Program-made: the position numbers and the translations under genes
Part shown: positions 46,222 to 58,683 of the stretch, one piece after another
How the letters are laid out: each line of letters opens with the position of its first letter
How positions within the stretch are numbered: position 1 is the first letter of the stretch
Notes under the pieces: generated by a model
What the model saw: only the letters and a program-made list of their open reading frames with translations
What the model was told of the DNA's origin: nothing
Databases searched by the model: none
Assembly: GCA_050084515.1 (NCBI GenBank)
Contig: CM114271.1
Span: 18,166,001-18,230,000 of the forward strand
Source of the DNA: Blasia pusilla
Taxonomy: Eukaryota; Marchantiophyta; Marchantiopsida; Blasiales
Length of the DNA: 64,000 nucleotides
Direction of reading: 5' to 3'

Positions 46222-49200
46222 TTAGCCGGTGTTCCTCATGCCTGCCGCTATTCCATTGATAGTGATGAGCAATGCATCTCTCAGTTTCGGATTGTTCTCG
46301 TCCTGCCTCAGTCTCCGGAGGATCTCTACCTGAAGCATATTGATGGGGTTTAGGTATGCCAATCTACTCTCTATAAGCCTCCGCAGTGTCTTGTTGTTCT
46401 CAGAAAGCTTGTGATGGCCACTGACTTCCAGTACGAATTTCTCTGTTAAGTAATAGGCTTCCCGAAGCTCCATCCCAAGCTGTTTGCGTTCAGGCGACAC
46501 GAGCACTTCGTCGTAGTGCTTCGCGATGGGTATATCCGCTTTTGCGAGGACCATCTCAATTAGGTCGACTGTCGATTGGAAGAAAGGCCATTCTCGATAC
46601 ATAGCTTGCAGATCATCACGGCCACCCTTTGCAATGACGGATTCCAGCCCAGCCCCGACTCCAAGCCATGCCGGTAGAGTCAAACGTGTTTGTGTCCAGG
46701 CGAAGATCCAAGGTATCGCCCGTAGTTGTTGAACACCGCCAGTCTTCTTCCGTCGAGTTGGTCGACTTCCGATGTTGAGGTTCCCCAGCTCTGCTTCAGG
46801 AGTAGCTTCATGGAAGTACTGCAGAAACTGTTCGTTGTTGAATACTATACTGCGGTAGTGTTGGCAACTAACCTCTGATATGTGCTCCATGACATTCCTC
46901 CAGTTGGGTGAACGAGGAGGATCTGGAGGGTGCAAGGTCGCAAGAAGAACGGCAGTAGTGTAGATCTCCAGTTGTCGGACAGACGTCTGGGCAAGACCGA
47001 ACTTCGCCTGCACCATTTCTCCTTGTTCCGTGACGCGAAGTGACCCCTACATTTTCAAGCGCATAAAACCAACCCAGTCAGATGTGTAACACTACAGAAA
47101 TTTCCACCTATCCGAACCCTGCTAGGAGGATTCAACGCTTTCAAGTCCGAAAATGTATATGTAAGAAAGACTGACGATATTCCCGGCAAGTAGAATTTGT
47201 AGATTCTCACGAATTGAAATGTGTAGGCGTCACTAAGAGCACACAGTGAGAGCATTCTGGCAGTTGCGGAGCATTGCATCAGATTCGACGACAGGTTCTT
47301 GTTATCGATAAAAAAAAATGTGAAGCATTTGACTAACTCCAAGCACCTCGTGAAATAAAATTGGATTTCACTTACTTGGAGATGAAAGTATTGGAAATCA
47401 ATACTTTCATCTCGACATAGGAGAAGTTCAATTTCTCACCATGACAGACCCGGGTGGTTGTGACTGAATAGCGAGGTACATAGGTCCACCTCCACGACCC
47501 ACACTTCCTCCACGACCATGGAACAAGGTTACTTTGATACCGCACTCCTCGCACGCTTTCACCACATCTTCCTGTGCTTTGTACAGCTCCCAAGCTGCGG
47601 TGAATCGTCCTGCATCTTTGCCGGAATCAGAGTATCCTAGCATGACCTGTGAACATCAAGCCTTTCAGAAAGTGATTTGCACTCGCCATAGACCGTGAGC
47701 GAATCAGAAGCGATATAGTGCAAAAACAAATCAAATCATTGCATTTTTAGACAACTTGGAAACACAACTACTCTTAAGGTGTCACATTTGGGCTAACGCA
47801 CACACTGAAATTTGATAATAGTATCCTATCGCGCTACCTCTTGATGCCCGCCGTGATTTTCAATAAGATGCTCCCTGTACCATTCAATCCCAAGGAGTTT
47901 ACGGATTACAGTTCCTGCATCCCGTAGATCTTTGACAGTCTCGAAGAGAGGAACCACGCGTAACCTGCAACACACGTGAAAGGTTGATTCTAAAGGCTTA
48001 GGACATTATGAAGCTACTTGTCACGGAACATGACTCTACTGGATTAATCTGGCGAGGAGTTCGTCACTTTCCACTAGAAGCCGTGAGCACAAGAGATCCG
48101 CCAGGTCATAGTGATCTAATTGTACGTACCTTCTACCTGTGCGGTCGTGAACACAGTTCGAATTTCTAACAATTCTGGTGAGTGAGTTTCAAGCCCATTG
48201 TATACCACGAGACTGGTGAAACATCGTGACATGCTTTTAAGAACGCATCACATTATGCCGGCACTTCGCAGGGACAATGATGGAGAAACGGATTGCATGC
48301 ATGTCCGTGGCCTCATACGAGGCTCAGAAAGATCCTTACGTTGAGCCTGGGCAGGGCCTCCCTAGTTCTCCAGCTACAATCAAACGTGCTTCCTTCAGCA
48401 GTAGCTCCACAGCGAGGACATCACTAGCCTGCAGAAACATCGAAAAATATAAATCTTATCGAACTTGAATCCAGAAATACTTCCAGTCATCACAGGGGAT
48501 CTTCCACAATGTTTGCCCATGAGATAGTTATTTAAACATGGGATCGTATGGCTCGCGCTGAAGTGATACAGGGTGTCAGGGTGTCAGGGCTAAATTCCTT
48601 GGCTTCAAGGAAATGGAATCTCATCACGAAGAGACTCTACCTCTGATGCCATTGAGATGATGTATGCCTCCAGTGAATGTGATCCAAGCTCAGCTGCTAC
48701 ACGGAAAGTGTTCAAAACTTCCCTGACCTCCGGTGATACCTGCACAACCAGTGTCCAACCAGCAATGGGAATGTCAGCATCCTTGTCATCTATCGTAGGG
48801 GATGCGCAGATAAACTAACAAAATAGAATTACATGAGAACCGTACTGTATAGCTGCAGAGTCAATTCTCGGGTCTTGACCGAAAGGGTCAAGCAAAAAGG
48901 GTCTCAATCAACTTTTTCTTCAAGAATTACTAAGGAAGAAGCAGGGATGACGTAGTTACACGCCAACCGAGTGGCGATTCTCTACATGAAAATTTTATGT
49001 CAATCAAAAAATCTGCTGATTAGACAAGCATACTACTGTGAAGTTAATGACCCGGACTGCAGCAAGGTCTCAGAAGGGTTCAAAGGAGATACATAGAAAG
49101 GATGGATCATGTGTGGTACAGACCTCAATTGACGGAGGAACCAGGGGTCTTTTCCCCTTCAGCTCTGTTTCGAGGAACCTCAACTTTCTCTCCTCGTCCC

Positions 49201-52200
49201 ACTCACTGTATGTGCCCATCTCAAGAAACTCTGTAATTGCATCCAGAGTTTCCGTGTGTTTGTCGGATTCCTGGAAACACATCAAGAATAGCGTACACTA
49301 TTTACACAGAGAACTCATCAACCCACAGAAGTAAGACAGAGCAATAAGTTAACCAATTTTCTGGACTTGTCTACATCGAAAGTAATCATACCTGCCGCAA
49401 ATCGAGTTTCATTAAAGTCATTCCGAATGTAGAAACTCGCCTTATCAAATCTGCAAGGCGACCATCTGCTAGAATTTCTGAGCCAGTGATTTCCTGCAAC
49501 CATCTCTCACATCTTAAATATTGAACTCGATACTCAAGAGAAAACCCATGAACGTAAAATTTAGGGCAAGCAACCTCTCATATGCTCGACTAGATCAAAA
49601 CTCCTTGATCGGTCCAACTAAAAGCCCTTCCATAGTATTCTGGAGACAGTAGTCCTCATTCCATTTTGGAAAAGTATGTTGTAGTCGTTGATCCTTACAT
49701 TGACACCAAAATTCACTACACGACTACTCTGATATGGAGAATGATGGAAACCTTCACCATGAAACTTGCAAATCTGAAAGGCCCCGAGATTTTCCTCAAA
49801 AGACTACTAAAAATGAATTTTTTCAATGACAGTCTTTCCGGCAGAAAATAATAGGTGTAAGGATATCAAGCATCAAACCATGGATTCGTGACACAAAAGC
49901 AGGGGTTCAAGAAGTTCCTCTGTTGTTTCATAATAGTCGTCTGGATCAAGATCACAAGGCAGGCCTTCTAACAACATCTCCATTCGCCTCCGGGTATTTA
50001 TTAGCTGCCCCCAGAGAAGACCAACTTTGTCAGTATTTCTTTATTACAAAGCATTGCCACCAGATAATTAGTATCACTAAGCAATCGATTTACTACTTCT
50101 GGCAGAAGTAGCTACACTTCAGATCTCTCATTCCTTAACTCAATAATTTATCTCTAGTCATAAGACTTTCTCATCAACGATCCCACCAACCCTCATTTGA
50201 AGTAGGAACACACTTCGTAACTCAAAGCTTACTGACATACACTCAAACAGAACGCCAGCCAACCTTCTCTCTGACGTGACCAAGAACAATACGGTAAGGT
50301 GCTATGTCTGGGCGGCCACTAGAGCTTGGATGCAAGAGCCTGTCAACGCTCGACTTATTTAGGTTAGACTCCGATCCAGATTTCTTTTTGAAAGAGCCAG
50401 AATGGTTCAGTCCTCTTGGTGTGGTCGTTGAAACTGGTGAAAGCGGGGCCGAAACATTTAGAGGCTGAAGTCCCATTAGCCCCTCAACTTTTGGGACACT
50501 TGGAGGTGCTTTGGCCACGACATCGAAGTTCAAAGCGTCTGCTGAAGATACATTCTGCATTGATGCCAAAATAACCCAAATACAAAACACTGACATGAGT
50601 TTCCCAAGAAATTACATGAGATTCATTACTACCCTTCCGAAAATTCGGTTAAGACATATCCAGCAAACAAGAGGTAGAAAGGAGATTGAGAAAGATTCAC
50701 CAGAAATGCCGAGCATCCGCATGTATTGAGATTAGTGAAACTGTAAGCCACACAGTTAAAACCAAAGTCCCCCCGACACAAAGATATGTTACCCGATAGT
50801 CGACATCAGTCACCGGAAGTTCCAATAGTGGCATGTCCAGGTCTGCCTCCCCATCATTAGCATTACCTGGTTGATGACAGCATGAAAACATGTTTACCAC
50901 CATCGTTCACTTCAACCTAAGTGGACACAAGGAGGGAGGACAAGCAGATAGTGGACGAAGCGTCTTGAACGGAGAAAGAAAAGAAAATAGTACAGTTTCG
51001 AACGTCTGATTTTCATCCAACTCCGTATATCTGCATAAACGTAGGAACTGGTCATAGGACACACGAGTTTAATCTATTTCAACGCCAGAAGCACGCAACA
51101 CCGAAGGAAGTTTGCTTCGGTCAATACCCGTGAACCCAGGCACATCTGCTCCAAATGGCAGGTGATATGGCAAAGGTTGACCAGGAATCTCAATGTGATC
51201 TGAATGCTTTTTCTGTCGCTGATCAAACCAACTGACGTGGTGATGCTCCTCATGCAACTGTTGCTCTGCATTTCCAATGCCAGATTTCCAAAAGTGGATC
51301 AAAACCTAGAACGCGGTGTGGATGGTGTGGAGCAGAAATGATCATAATCTGAATGCCAAATAATCCTGTAGGCCCAGCATTCCTTCTACTTTGCATCAAA
51401 ATTGTTATGGAACTGACCGCGAGTCAGTACGTCGTATGCAAGGCGGGCGAGCTCATCACTGCATGTGCTCATGGACAATTCAAAACGGAGTCCATCAACT
51501 TCTCGAAGATACAAGTCTGCGGCGATCCATCTTGCAAGGTAGGAAACATCCCGTGTTACCTGCCAAAATTACATCATTGAAAGACGTCTAATCAGATTCT
51601 TCATCAGCTACTTACGGCTCAGATTGCATACAAATGTACAATACATGCATTTTCTTTTCTCCAACAATCACTGCACATAAACCCTATTTCTAAGTTTGAG
51701 TTGTGAAATCGGTTCCAGACATTTGGCTCCAATAGAAAGTTTTCTTTCAAAATCGAACCGTTACAGGCATTGCATAGAGAATTGAGGCTCTAACATTGTC
51801 ATCATACATTTCAGCAGAATCTACTTGTACCGGGGGTGGGGGACACCCAAGCTGAAACATATGATTATCAAAAATTACCTTGGCAGTTACATTTGGATTT
51901 CCGTCCCTGTCACCACCCATCCAAGAGCCAAACTTGATTGGTGTGGTTGTCAAAGGTAATGCTCTCCCCGTATGCTACAGAGGAAACAATTGACATGTCA
52001 TTTTCACACTAACATCGTCACTTAAACTGATTATGAAAACGCACAAAACGAGGTCAAGCCCTTTCCCGAATCTGCAAAACCAAATACTTTGTGATTGAAA
52101 TAGTCGACATCGGAAATTGTAGAACTGAAGTTCAAGTGAGATGCCTGTCGCCTTATCCCTCAAGGGTTTGAGCGTAGAACCAATTGAGGAAACCTGAACT

Positions 52201-54780
52201 AACATCGAGGACCTTTGCATGTTCAGACAAATTGCATTTAAAGTACCTTCTTTAGAGCGTTGCTCACGCGGCGTAGATAGTGGGGAACAGCTTTCCAAAG
52301 TGATTGTTCGACGATATGCAGACCTGAAGAACATCACAGAATTAAACTGACTTCGCGAAAAGCGCCCACACGATAAAAAAAAAGGCGGTACGGGTATGAT
52401 CTTAACGATACAAGTATGAGGCAGGAGTAACCAAACTTCAATAACCCCAACTTCTGATCACAAACTCAGGTTGACATTTACCTCCACGAGCTTCATCTAC
52501 AGGAGTTGGTTTTCGGCGCCTCAGTTCGTCTGTTTGCCACAGAGAGGTTATTTCCCTGACCTGTAAGGAAGGCACACGGTTGAAAGTAGGTCCCACACTT
52601 CGTGCGAGGGATGGGATCGAAATAACAAGTAAAGAATCAGACGGATGAGCGACGGCTCACATGTCAAATGTAAACAAGCAATTCAATAGCATGCTATCAA
52701 TTACCAGATCCTCAATCAAGAGATCCTTGTCTTCATGAGTGAGATCCGTGCGATCGTTCCTCTCCAGAAGATGCTGCACACGGAAGAAACGAAGTCCGAG
52801 CACATCAGGTTCATTCGGTCGAATCACGCATTTTGCATCGACCAGCGTTCAGTTCAGGGCTAATGTCCTCATAATTAGCAGTGTCAATTCTTCAGATTAC
52901 TCCATTGTTGGATGAGATGGCCCGCAGGCTGCGAACTCACACAACTAAAGAGTTCACGCAAGTGCGGCTGTTAAAGAGGTCCTACAAGACTATAACGTGA
53001 ATAATTGTATTGTCGCAAGCAGGCCGAACTCAAGACGCAATCAAGCGTTGCCAACATTGTTCGCATTATGACGGCTCCTAGTGCCAATTACTTGTAAACA
53101 GATGTGACACGTGAAGAAGGCTTTCAATTCCAATTATATCAACGAGAAAGCTTGCCAAGCTTCTGAAAATCTTGACGACAATGTACCGACCAACTTTCCC
53201 CAGCATGGACAGCCATTCCCAAGTTTCTTGATCCTCTAAACGTGGCAGATAAATTTTGAAGCCAACGTTTTTTCCATTTGCGGCATGCACGGAAACTATC
53301 AAATCCGCCGCGACACTTGGACTCTAGATAGTCCTAGCATAGTCAATTGACTCACCGCGATTCTCAAGAATTTATACTGAATCGTACGCCTGTTGATTTG
53401 CGTGGGGTGGGCTGTTAAAACAATTCCGATATCCTGAAATCAAACACATTTAATAAGAACATGCCCTCAAGAAAATTCGGGAAAAAACTAAGTCATGTAA
53501 GACGAGTCACGCGTAAGAATACGACCGTCCGATATCTTCAGAAAGATCTCATGGAATAGTGAACGTAACTCGCCTGCTCACAGACAGCTTTGTAGAGTTC
53601 ATCCTGAGATACACCACTTTGAATGAGCCTGTGGAAAACATCATCACAGGACTTCGACATGTGGCCAGGCAACTTCGTCCTTCGTACGCTGCAACCACCA
53701 CAATATTTAGTGAGTTGGAATCGTGTCCTTTTCAAGTCGAGGAGTAGGATGACGACCGAAATACATGTAACAACGATTACAAACCACAGGTCTTTCCAGA
53801 GTATTACCGATGGTGAGTTTCCGCAATTCCCATCAAGTTTAAGTAGTGACTAAATGTTCTAGCCAAAGGTACCGCTTCCTCCAACTCCATTCCTGATACC
53901 TCTCTCTGAAGTTGCTTCTGGAGATAATCCGCTGCATCAGTTACTCCAGCTAGACGCATGTGGCACTCACTCTGCAATCCAGAACGCACGTGGGTCAGAC
54001 ACGTGCGTCGTGCGTCGAGATGGGCAAAAATATGTGAGGAATGACACTGAAATGTGTTTGCGTCGAATCTGCGATCAACATGAGATCGGACAGTCGGCTA
54101 TAACAAACTCTCCAACTAGTGTTCAGTTCCTGCAAATGTAGCAATAATCTATGGTTCACGAACCATCAAATTCAAAGCAAGCGGTGAGACTCGTAACTCG
54201 ACGAGTAATTTAGCCTTCCACTTGCAACGCTCTGCACTGGCTGTCATACACCACATATCTCAAACAATTCGAGAGTGGTTCGAAACCGTGCAAGACCCGC
54301 GCGGAGTTCGGATGAAGTTATCTTGGAATGTCTGCTAACAACATCTTGCGATGTTTGACATTTGGAAGTCCATGAAGCCCAAAGAACAATTCATGCATGG
54401 ATAACGCAGAGTAACCAAATGTCGGCAAATGGACAAGAGCTGTGCGCTCCTTCGCGTAGGGCATTAGCTCTCTCCGTTCCCGAACGTTTACTGGATGGTG
54501 ACAAATACCAAACGAACTTCTCGAACACAGCAACAATACAATCGTTACGTTTCGATAGTGGAGTTCAACCCGAACTTCAACTAGGATGGCTTCTGCCAAT
54601 ATGTCAAGCAGGGAGAGTAATTACCTGCGCCAGAAGTCGCACGCGGTCGACCTTTTCAGTGAAATCGGGTCCAACCTCGCGCAAGAGACAATCGTTGAGC
54701 AAATTCCCCAGCAGATGACAGTCGTCATCGTAGGCCTGGAAGGAGATCTCCTCCGCAATATCATCGGTAGTATCAGTCAT
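46222..54780 (-). CDS. PPC4-like: Bacterial-type phosphoenolpyruvate carboxylase (BTPC)
   Basis: About 20 exons on the minus strand: 54625-54780, 53808-53971, 53574-53688, 53356-53433, 52705-52773, 52482-52560, 52247-52323, 51879-51974, 51418-51559, 51095-51265, 50793-50866, 50264-50554, 49879-50004, 49392-49493, 49124-49270, 48641-48739, 48340-48428, 47838-47964, 47440-47646 and 46222-47046. The phases agree throughout, giving about 1077 residues (Arabidopsis PPC4 is about 1030). The borders of exons 10 and 11 are uncertain. The enzyme carboxylates PEP with bicarbonate to oxaloacetate in the cytosol. Catalytic blocks seen: [12 protein letters not shown] (active His), [30 protein letters not shown] and [14 protein letters not shown]. 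The C-terminus is RNTG, the mark of BTPC (plant-type PEPC ends QNTG), and there is no N-terminal phosphoserine motif. Exon 12 encodes the Ser-rich disordered insert typical of BTPC, which is known to pair with plant-type PEPC in class-2 complexes. Intron 3 seems to use a GC donor. Confidence 0.95.
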
Positions 54781-55900
54781 GATAGCTTAATCACGACGAA
54801 CCGAGTGCACTTGCCAGGCGAAAAGTTCACTCCCCTACGCTATCGATCGAATTCCCTCCTCCCTTCACATTCTGCTCTCTCCGCTCCTACATACTCCACC
54901 CGATCCTTGGCGAGCTAAGCTGACACTAACGGTGCTGAAAGACTTGACGAGTAGTCGGCGATCTATCGCAAATCTCTCTCCTCATAGCCGAGAAGCAAGC
55001 GAAGCGATCCTTGTATACCTTGCGTGATCCCGCTACCTAGAGAGAGCTCGCGCTCAACTATTGGTCTACTCTTCCTCCCTCTCGCGCGCGCGGGCTCTCT
55101 CTCCATGTGCGCTCTTTGTATCTAGTCCATCCCTCAGCGGCTTCCAATGCTTTAAGGGTTCTACTACGAACGAACGAACCACAGTAGGTTTTCTCCTCAC
55201 GGGCCGGATCCGTCATCCCTGCGCGGGCCTTGCGAATCCCAGCCTGATGCAACGAAGAGCGCGGTCGTGAAACATGGTGGGGTCTACAAGAGACTGGCCA
55301 ACCTCTTGACCTCCTGCCACGTGCTACATCCGTTCTTCTTCCGTCGTCCCCAGGGATGAGGAACCAGCCGAAATCGAAGGACTCTGTCCGCCCTGCGTCT
55401 TCCGCTGAGTCCCCCGACCGACAAAGAAGCCCCGCCTCTTCGCTCTGCGATCTGTCAGAACGCCGTACTCTCTTTCCGTCCAACTATCCACAGTACTGTG
55501 ATTATGTGATACCAACACCTATCCTAGTCTCTTATCTCCTACCTAGTTACAGTGTCCTTTATCAACTGTTATCTGTCCGTGTTATGTGCTGGAACTCGCA
55601 CTCCGTCGATGGGGAATCATCCACCCGATTCCAAAACGTAATTGTTTGTCAGGAGTGGATGGATTATTACGGAAAAATCATCTTAGGAAAAGAACCAGTG
55701 AGCGCCACTTGGAGAGGGGGGAAATTATTATTTTTTATTATCATTGAATTAAAGCTCCAAATGAACGCCCGTGTGAAGTTTTTCATCTTGATTTGCGTTT
55801 AATTCTGTTGAGTAAGATTTAAATGCAAAAGAAGTTTTAACAATTAGATTAATTTCTTTTTTTAATTTTAAAAACTAACCTTATGACAAAGTGATGAATT
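54781..55900 (-). promoter_or_regulatory. Upstream region of the BTPC gene
   Basis: This holds the probable 5' UTR and promoter. It is pyrimidine-rich on the plus strand near 54840-54900 and has CG-rich runs near 55080-55095. No TATA box or start site was assigned. ORFs over 55058-55802 match nothing I know. Confidence 0.4.
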
Positions 55901-55904
55901 CCTC

Positions 55905-56340
55905 CAGGTATTTGCTTAAGTGGCCCCGTGCGCTACTTATGTTGCTTAAGTGGCCCCCCTACCAAATCTCTTGCTTGAGTGGGGCTCTTACCTACAACAC
56001 CTTGTTCATGGGAGATGAGCTATCGGGAAGTCCGGTAATTGTTCTAGCACCATTTCCATAGTAGTAGACCTTTGCACTTAACCGCAGAAGTTCACAAATT
56101 TCAGCCAATGGGGAGAGGAGGGACCATTTTAGCCGCAGGTTTAGGGTGGAAGTCCTGGGTTTAGGGTGGAAGTTTGGGGTTAGCCGCAGGTTTTAGCCAC
56201 ATGTCCAATGTGTCATGGCATTGCAGTAAGCTCATGAAGTTTCAGCCAATGGGGAGAGGAAGGAGCATTTTAGCCGCAGGTTTGAGCCGCAGGTTTTAGG
56301 GTTTGGGGTGGAAGTGCATAAATTCCAGCACTTGACATAC
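55905..56340. repeat. Subterminal-looking repeats at the left side of the MULE
   Basis: Three tandem units starting TGCTTAAGTGGCCCC or TGCTTGAGTGGGGCT lie at about 55912, 55943 and 55973. From 56110 to 56310 AGCCGCAGGTTT and TTTAGGGTGGAAGT recur, and AGCCAATGGGGAGAGGA occurs twice (56104 and 56244). No terminal inverted repeat or target-site duplication was established. Confidence 0.5.
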
Positions 56341-56404
56341 ATTATACAACATGGATGTGATCACCGTTTCACCATAAAACAAAAAGGAACTTTACAAAGA
56401 TTTA

Positions 56405-58304
56405 TTACATGCTTGGACCTATAGAATCCAACCGCTGCAAGTCAACAATAGCCACTAGAGCCCTGGAGAAACAGAATGCCTCATCCAAGCCGTCTGATGA
56501 CACACCTAGCCTACTCAAGAGATCACGAATAAACTTTGAATTCCTTGCTGCCGAATCTTGCAAGGTTGTCACTCTACGCAAGGCTTCTTCCCACCCACCT
56601 TTTTTGACATAGCCGGTCACTCCTAACTTTGTAATGAGATCTCCTTTGTCAGCGAGAAGAGCTGCATGCCTTAGCTCCATAACTTCAACACACTTGTCTA
56701 CTCTAGCTGTGGTTTGTTCAGTGAGATGAATTTTGTCCTCCCAACACTCCAAATGCACCACATCTTCCGCGGGCATCCCCAAATGGTTAATCCATAATTG
56801 TATGATTCTCTCATCAATTAGAAACCCTCCTTGTGGCGCACCCGGGTCTTCCTCTGGTACTTCTTCCGTTGGTTCCTACATCCAAAGACAAACCGAATCT
56901 GTACATCAGATAACCTACAATAGAAAATAGTCGTCATGTGTGATTAGCCCCACTTTGTGCTTAGCACAAAGCCTTTGATTGTGATTAGCCGCCAACTGTG
57001 AATAGGCGTCGGGTGTGCATAGCCGCCCACTGTGAATAGGCGCCGGCTATGTTTACCCGCCGGTTGTGATCACTAAGGCTATGTGGATAGGGTTTAGGGA
57101 CAATCCAACAAGTATAGAGTAAACCTTCAAGTATATCTTGACTCCTCCACTAAGAAGGCAAAACATCCATAAGAACTTACTACAATTTGTGAACAACAAT
57201 TGGAGAATAGAGGCCATGTTAAAGGAGATGGGCAATTGAAGATTGGTATAATACCCTTATGTCCAAACCTTCGGCTCCCACAACATTATGGAGTACACCA
57301 TCTTCACTTGATGGTTTGGGTTGTGGAGCACCACGTGTTGGTACCATTGCTAGGGCTTTGGACCGCATGTGATTCAACCACCATGTGGAATCCTCAATTT
57401 GCACATAGTTTTTCACATGGTACACGCTCTCAGTCTGGCATAAGCGGTTAACCATATGCACCTCAGGGATACTATCTGTTTGCAATTGTTGATCCACTGT
57501 GAACATATGGTCAGTTTGACTCATTTTGTTCACAAGAAACTTGTCCATGGTTTGAGAGCCTCGGGTAATCACCATAGGCTCCACTAAAAGATGGGCCTTG
57601 GTCGTTGTTGTAGGGTGAGCACATGGTGTGCCGCTTGCCATGTTCCCATGAGGGCCCCCTGTAGTGTTCTTCATAGGTGTCTCTGCCGTGCCTTTCCTTG
57701 TTGTGCCTAGAGACTCCCTACGGTGTTGTGAAGGCCCAAACTGAGAAACATTGGGAACTTCCCAACCTCCTACCTTTTGAGTGTTCCATTCACGCAAGTT
57801 CCCAAATTCTTGCCAATCCAAGCCATCGATACCATCCTGCCATTGCTCATTCCCTTTTCTTTCTCCATTCTTCACTCCATGTACAGGTGAAGGTGAATCA
57901 TGCCTGTTGGTGTCAGTGTCATTCGGATTGGAGTGAGGGCTAGCCGCATCCTTCTTGTCATGCTCCTTTGCTGCACTATCCTCCAAATGAATGACATGAT
58001 ATTCTAACTCCTCCGCTGCCTTGTCCTCAGGAGTATTCAATTCCTCTGTGATGCCTTTGATCACCTCATCTATCACCTACTGAGTATCAATGACACCCAC
58101 CTCACAAACGGGTTCATCTTGCTCCTCCTCGACATGGGGTTCCTTTAGTCCTTCACTTTCCCCTGAGACCATAGGAAGGCCTAAAGTATGCTCCTCCACA
58201 ATGACATTGCTCTCATGTGTAGGCTCTGCTACTGCAATACCCAACCTTGAAATTTCCATTTTTGCACGGCGAGGTCGACTAGCCATAGTAGTATTCTGTA
58301 GCAC
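56405..58304 (-). CDS. Unrecognised second ORF associated with the MULE
   Basis: On the minus strand an ORF starts at 58304 (MLQNTTMASRPRR). It runs to a TAG at 58077-58079, continues in the same frame to about 57219, and, after an intron near 56876-57200, ends in an open exon at 56405-56875 (156 residues). The first part is acidic and polar, with segments such as ASPHSNPNDTDT. The last exon is helical-looking (GGWEEALRRVTTLQDSAARN). I do not recognise the family. It lies tail-on behind the transposase on the same strand, like the second gene in some Mutator elements. It could also be a captured host gene or an extension of the transposase transcript. The in-frame TAG may be a mutation or mark a missed intron. 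Confidence 0.45.
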
Positions 58305-58683
58305 CCAAAAAATAAATTTATAAGACTACGAACTTCACAATTGACATCCTCAGAGCAAAAGGAAAGGATATCAAGTCTTTAGACACCAACTTTGGAGTCT
58401 ATGGAAGGAGGGACTTTATTGGAATCTTCTTTTCGAGGAAACGATTATACATGTCTAGATGAAAGAATGCCAAGCTGTGATGAAATCTTACTATACTTAC
58501 ACTTGGATTAGAATTTGTAGTAATTGGCATAGTTGCAAAATCTTCTTCTTGCTTAACTTTTGCTGGAGGTGTAGATGTCCATTATTCACTCCATGTACAG
58601 GTGAAGGTGAATCATGCATGTTGGTGTCAGTGTCATTCGGATTGGAGTGAGGGCTAGCCGCATCCTTCTTGTCATGCTCCTTT
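57868..58683. repeat. Direct duplication of about 105 bases
   Basis: 57868-57973 and 58578-58683 are identical but for about two bases; both contain CTCCATGTACAGGTGAAGGT, TGTCAGTGTCATTCGGATTG and CATCCTTCTTGTCATGCTCC. The first copy is in the second ORF, the second lies in the spacer before the transposase 3' end. They are 710 bases apart. Confidence 0.9.

Noticed and set aside
51265-51308. Alternative start of BTPC exon 10 at about 51308
   Set aside because: It needs a weaker donor (GAC then GTACTG) for exon 9; the boundary at 51265 fits the better GTCAGT donor and the phase, though it stays uncertain.
56145-56200. TTTAGGG-like words resembling plant telomere repeats
   Set aside because: Only two or three scattered copies inside a longer GGTTTAGGGTGGAAG unit; no tandem telomeric array.
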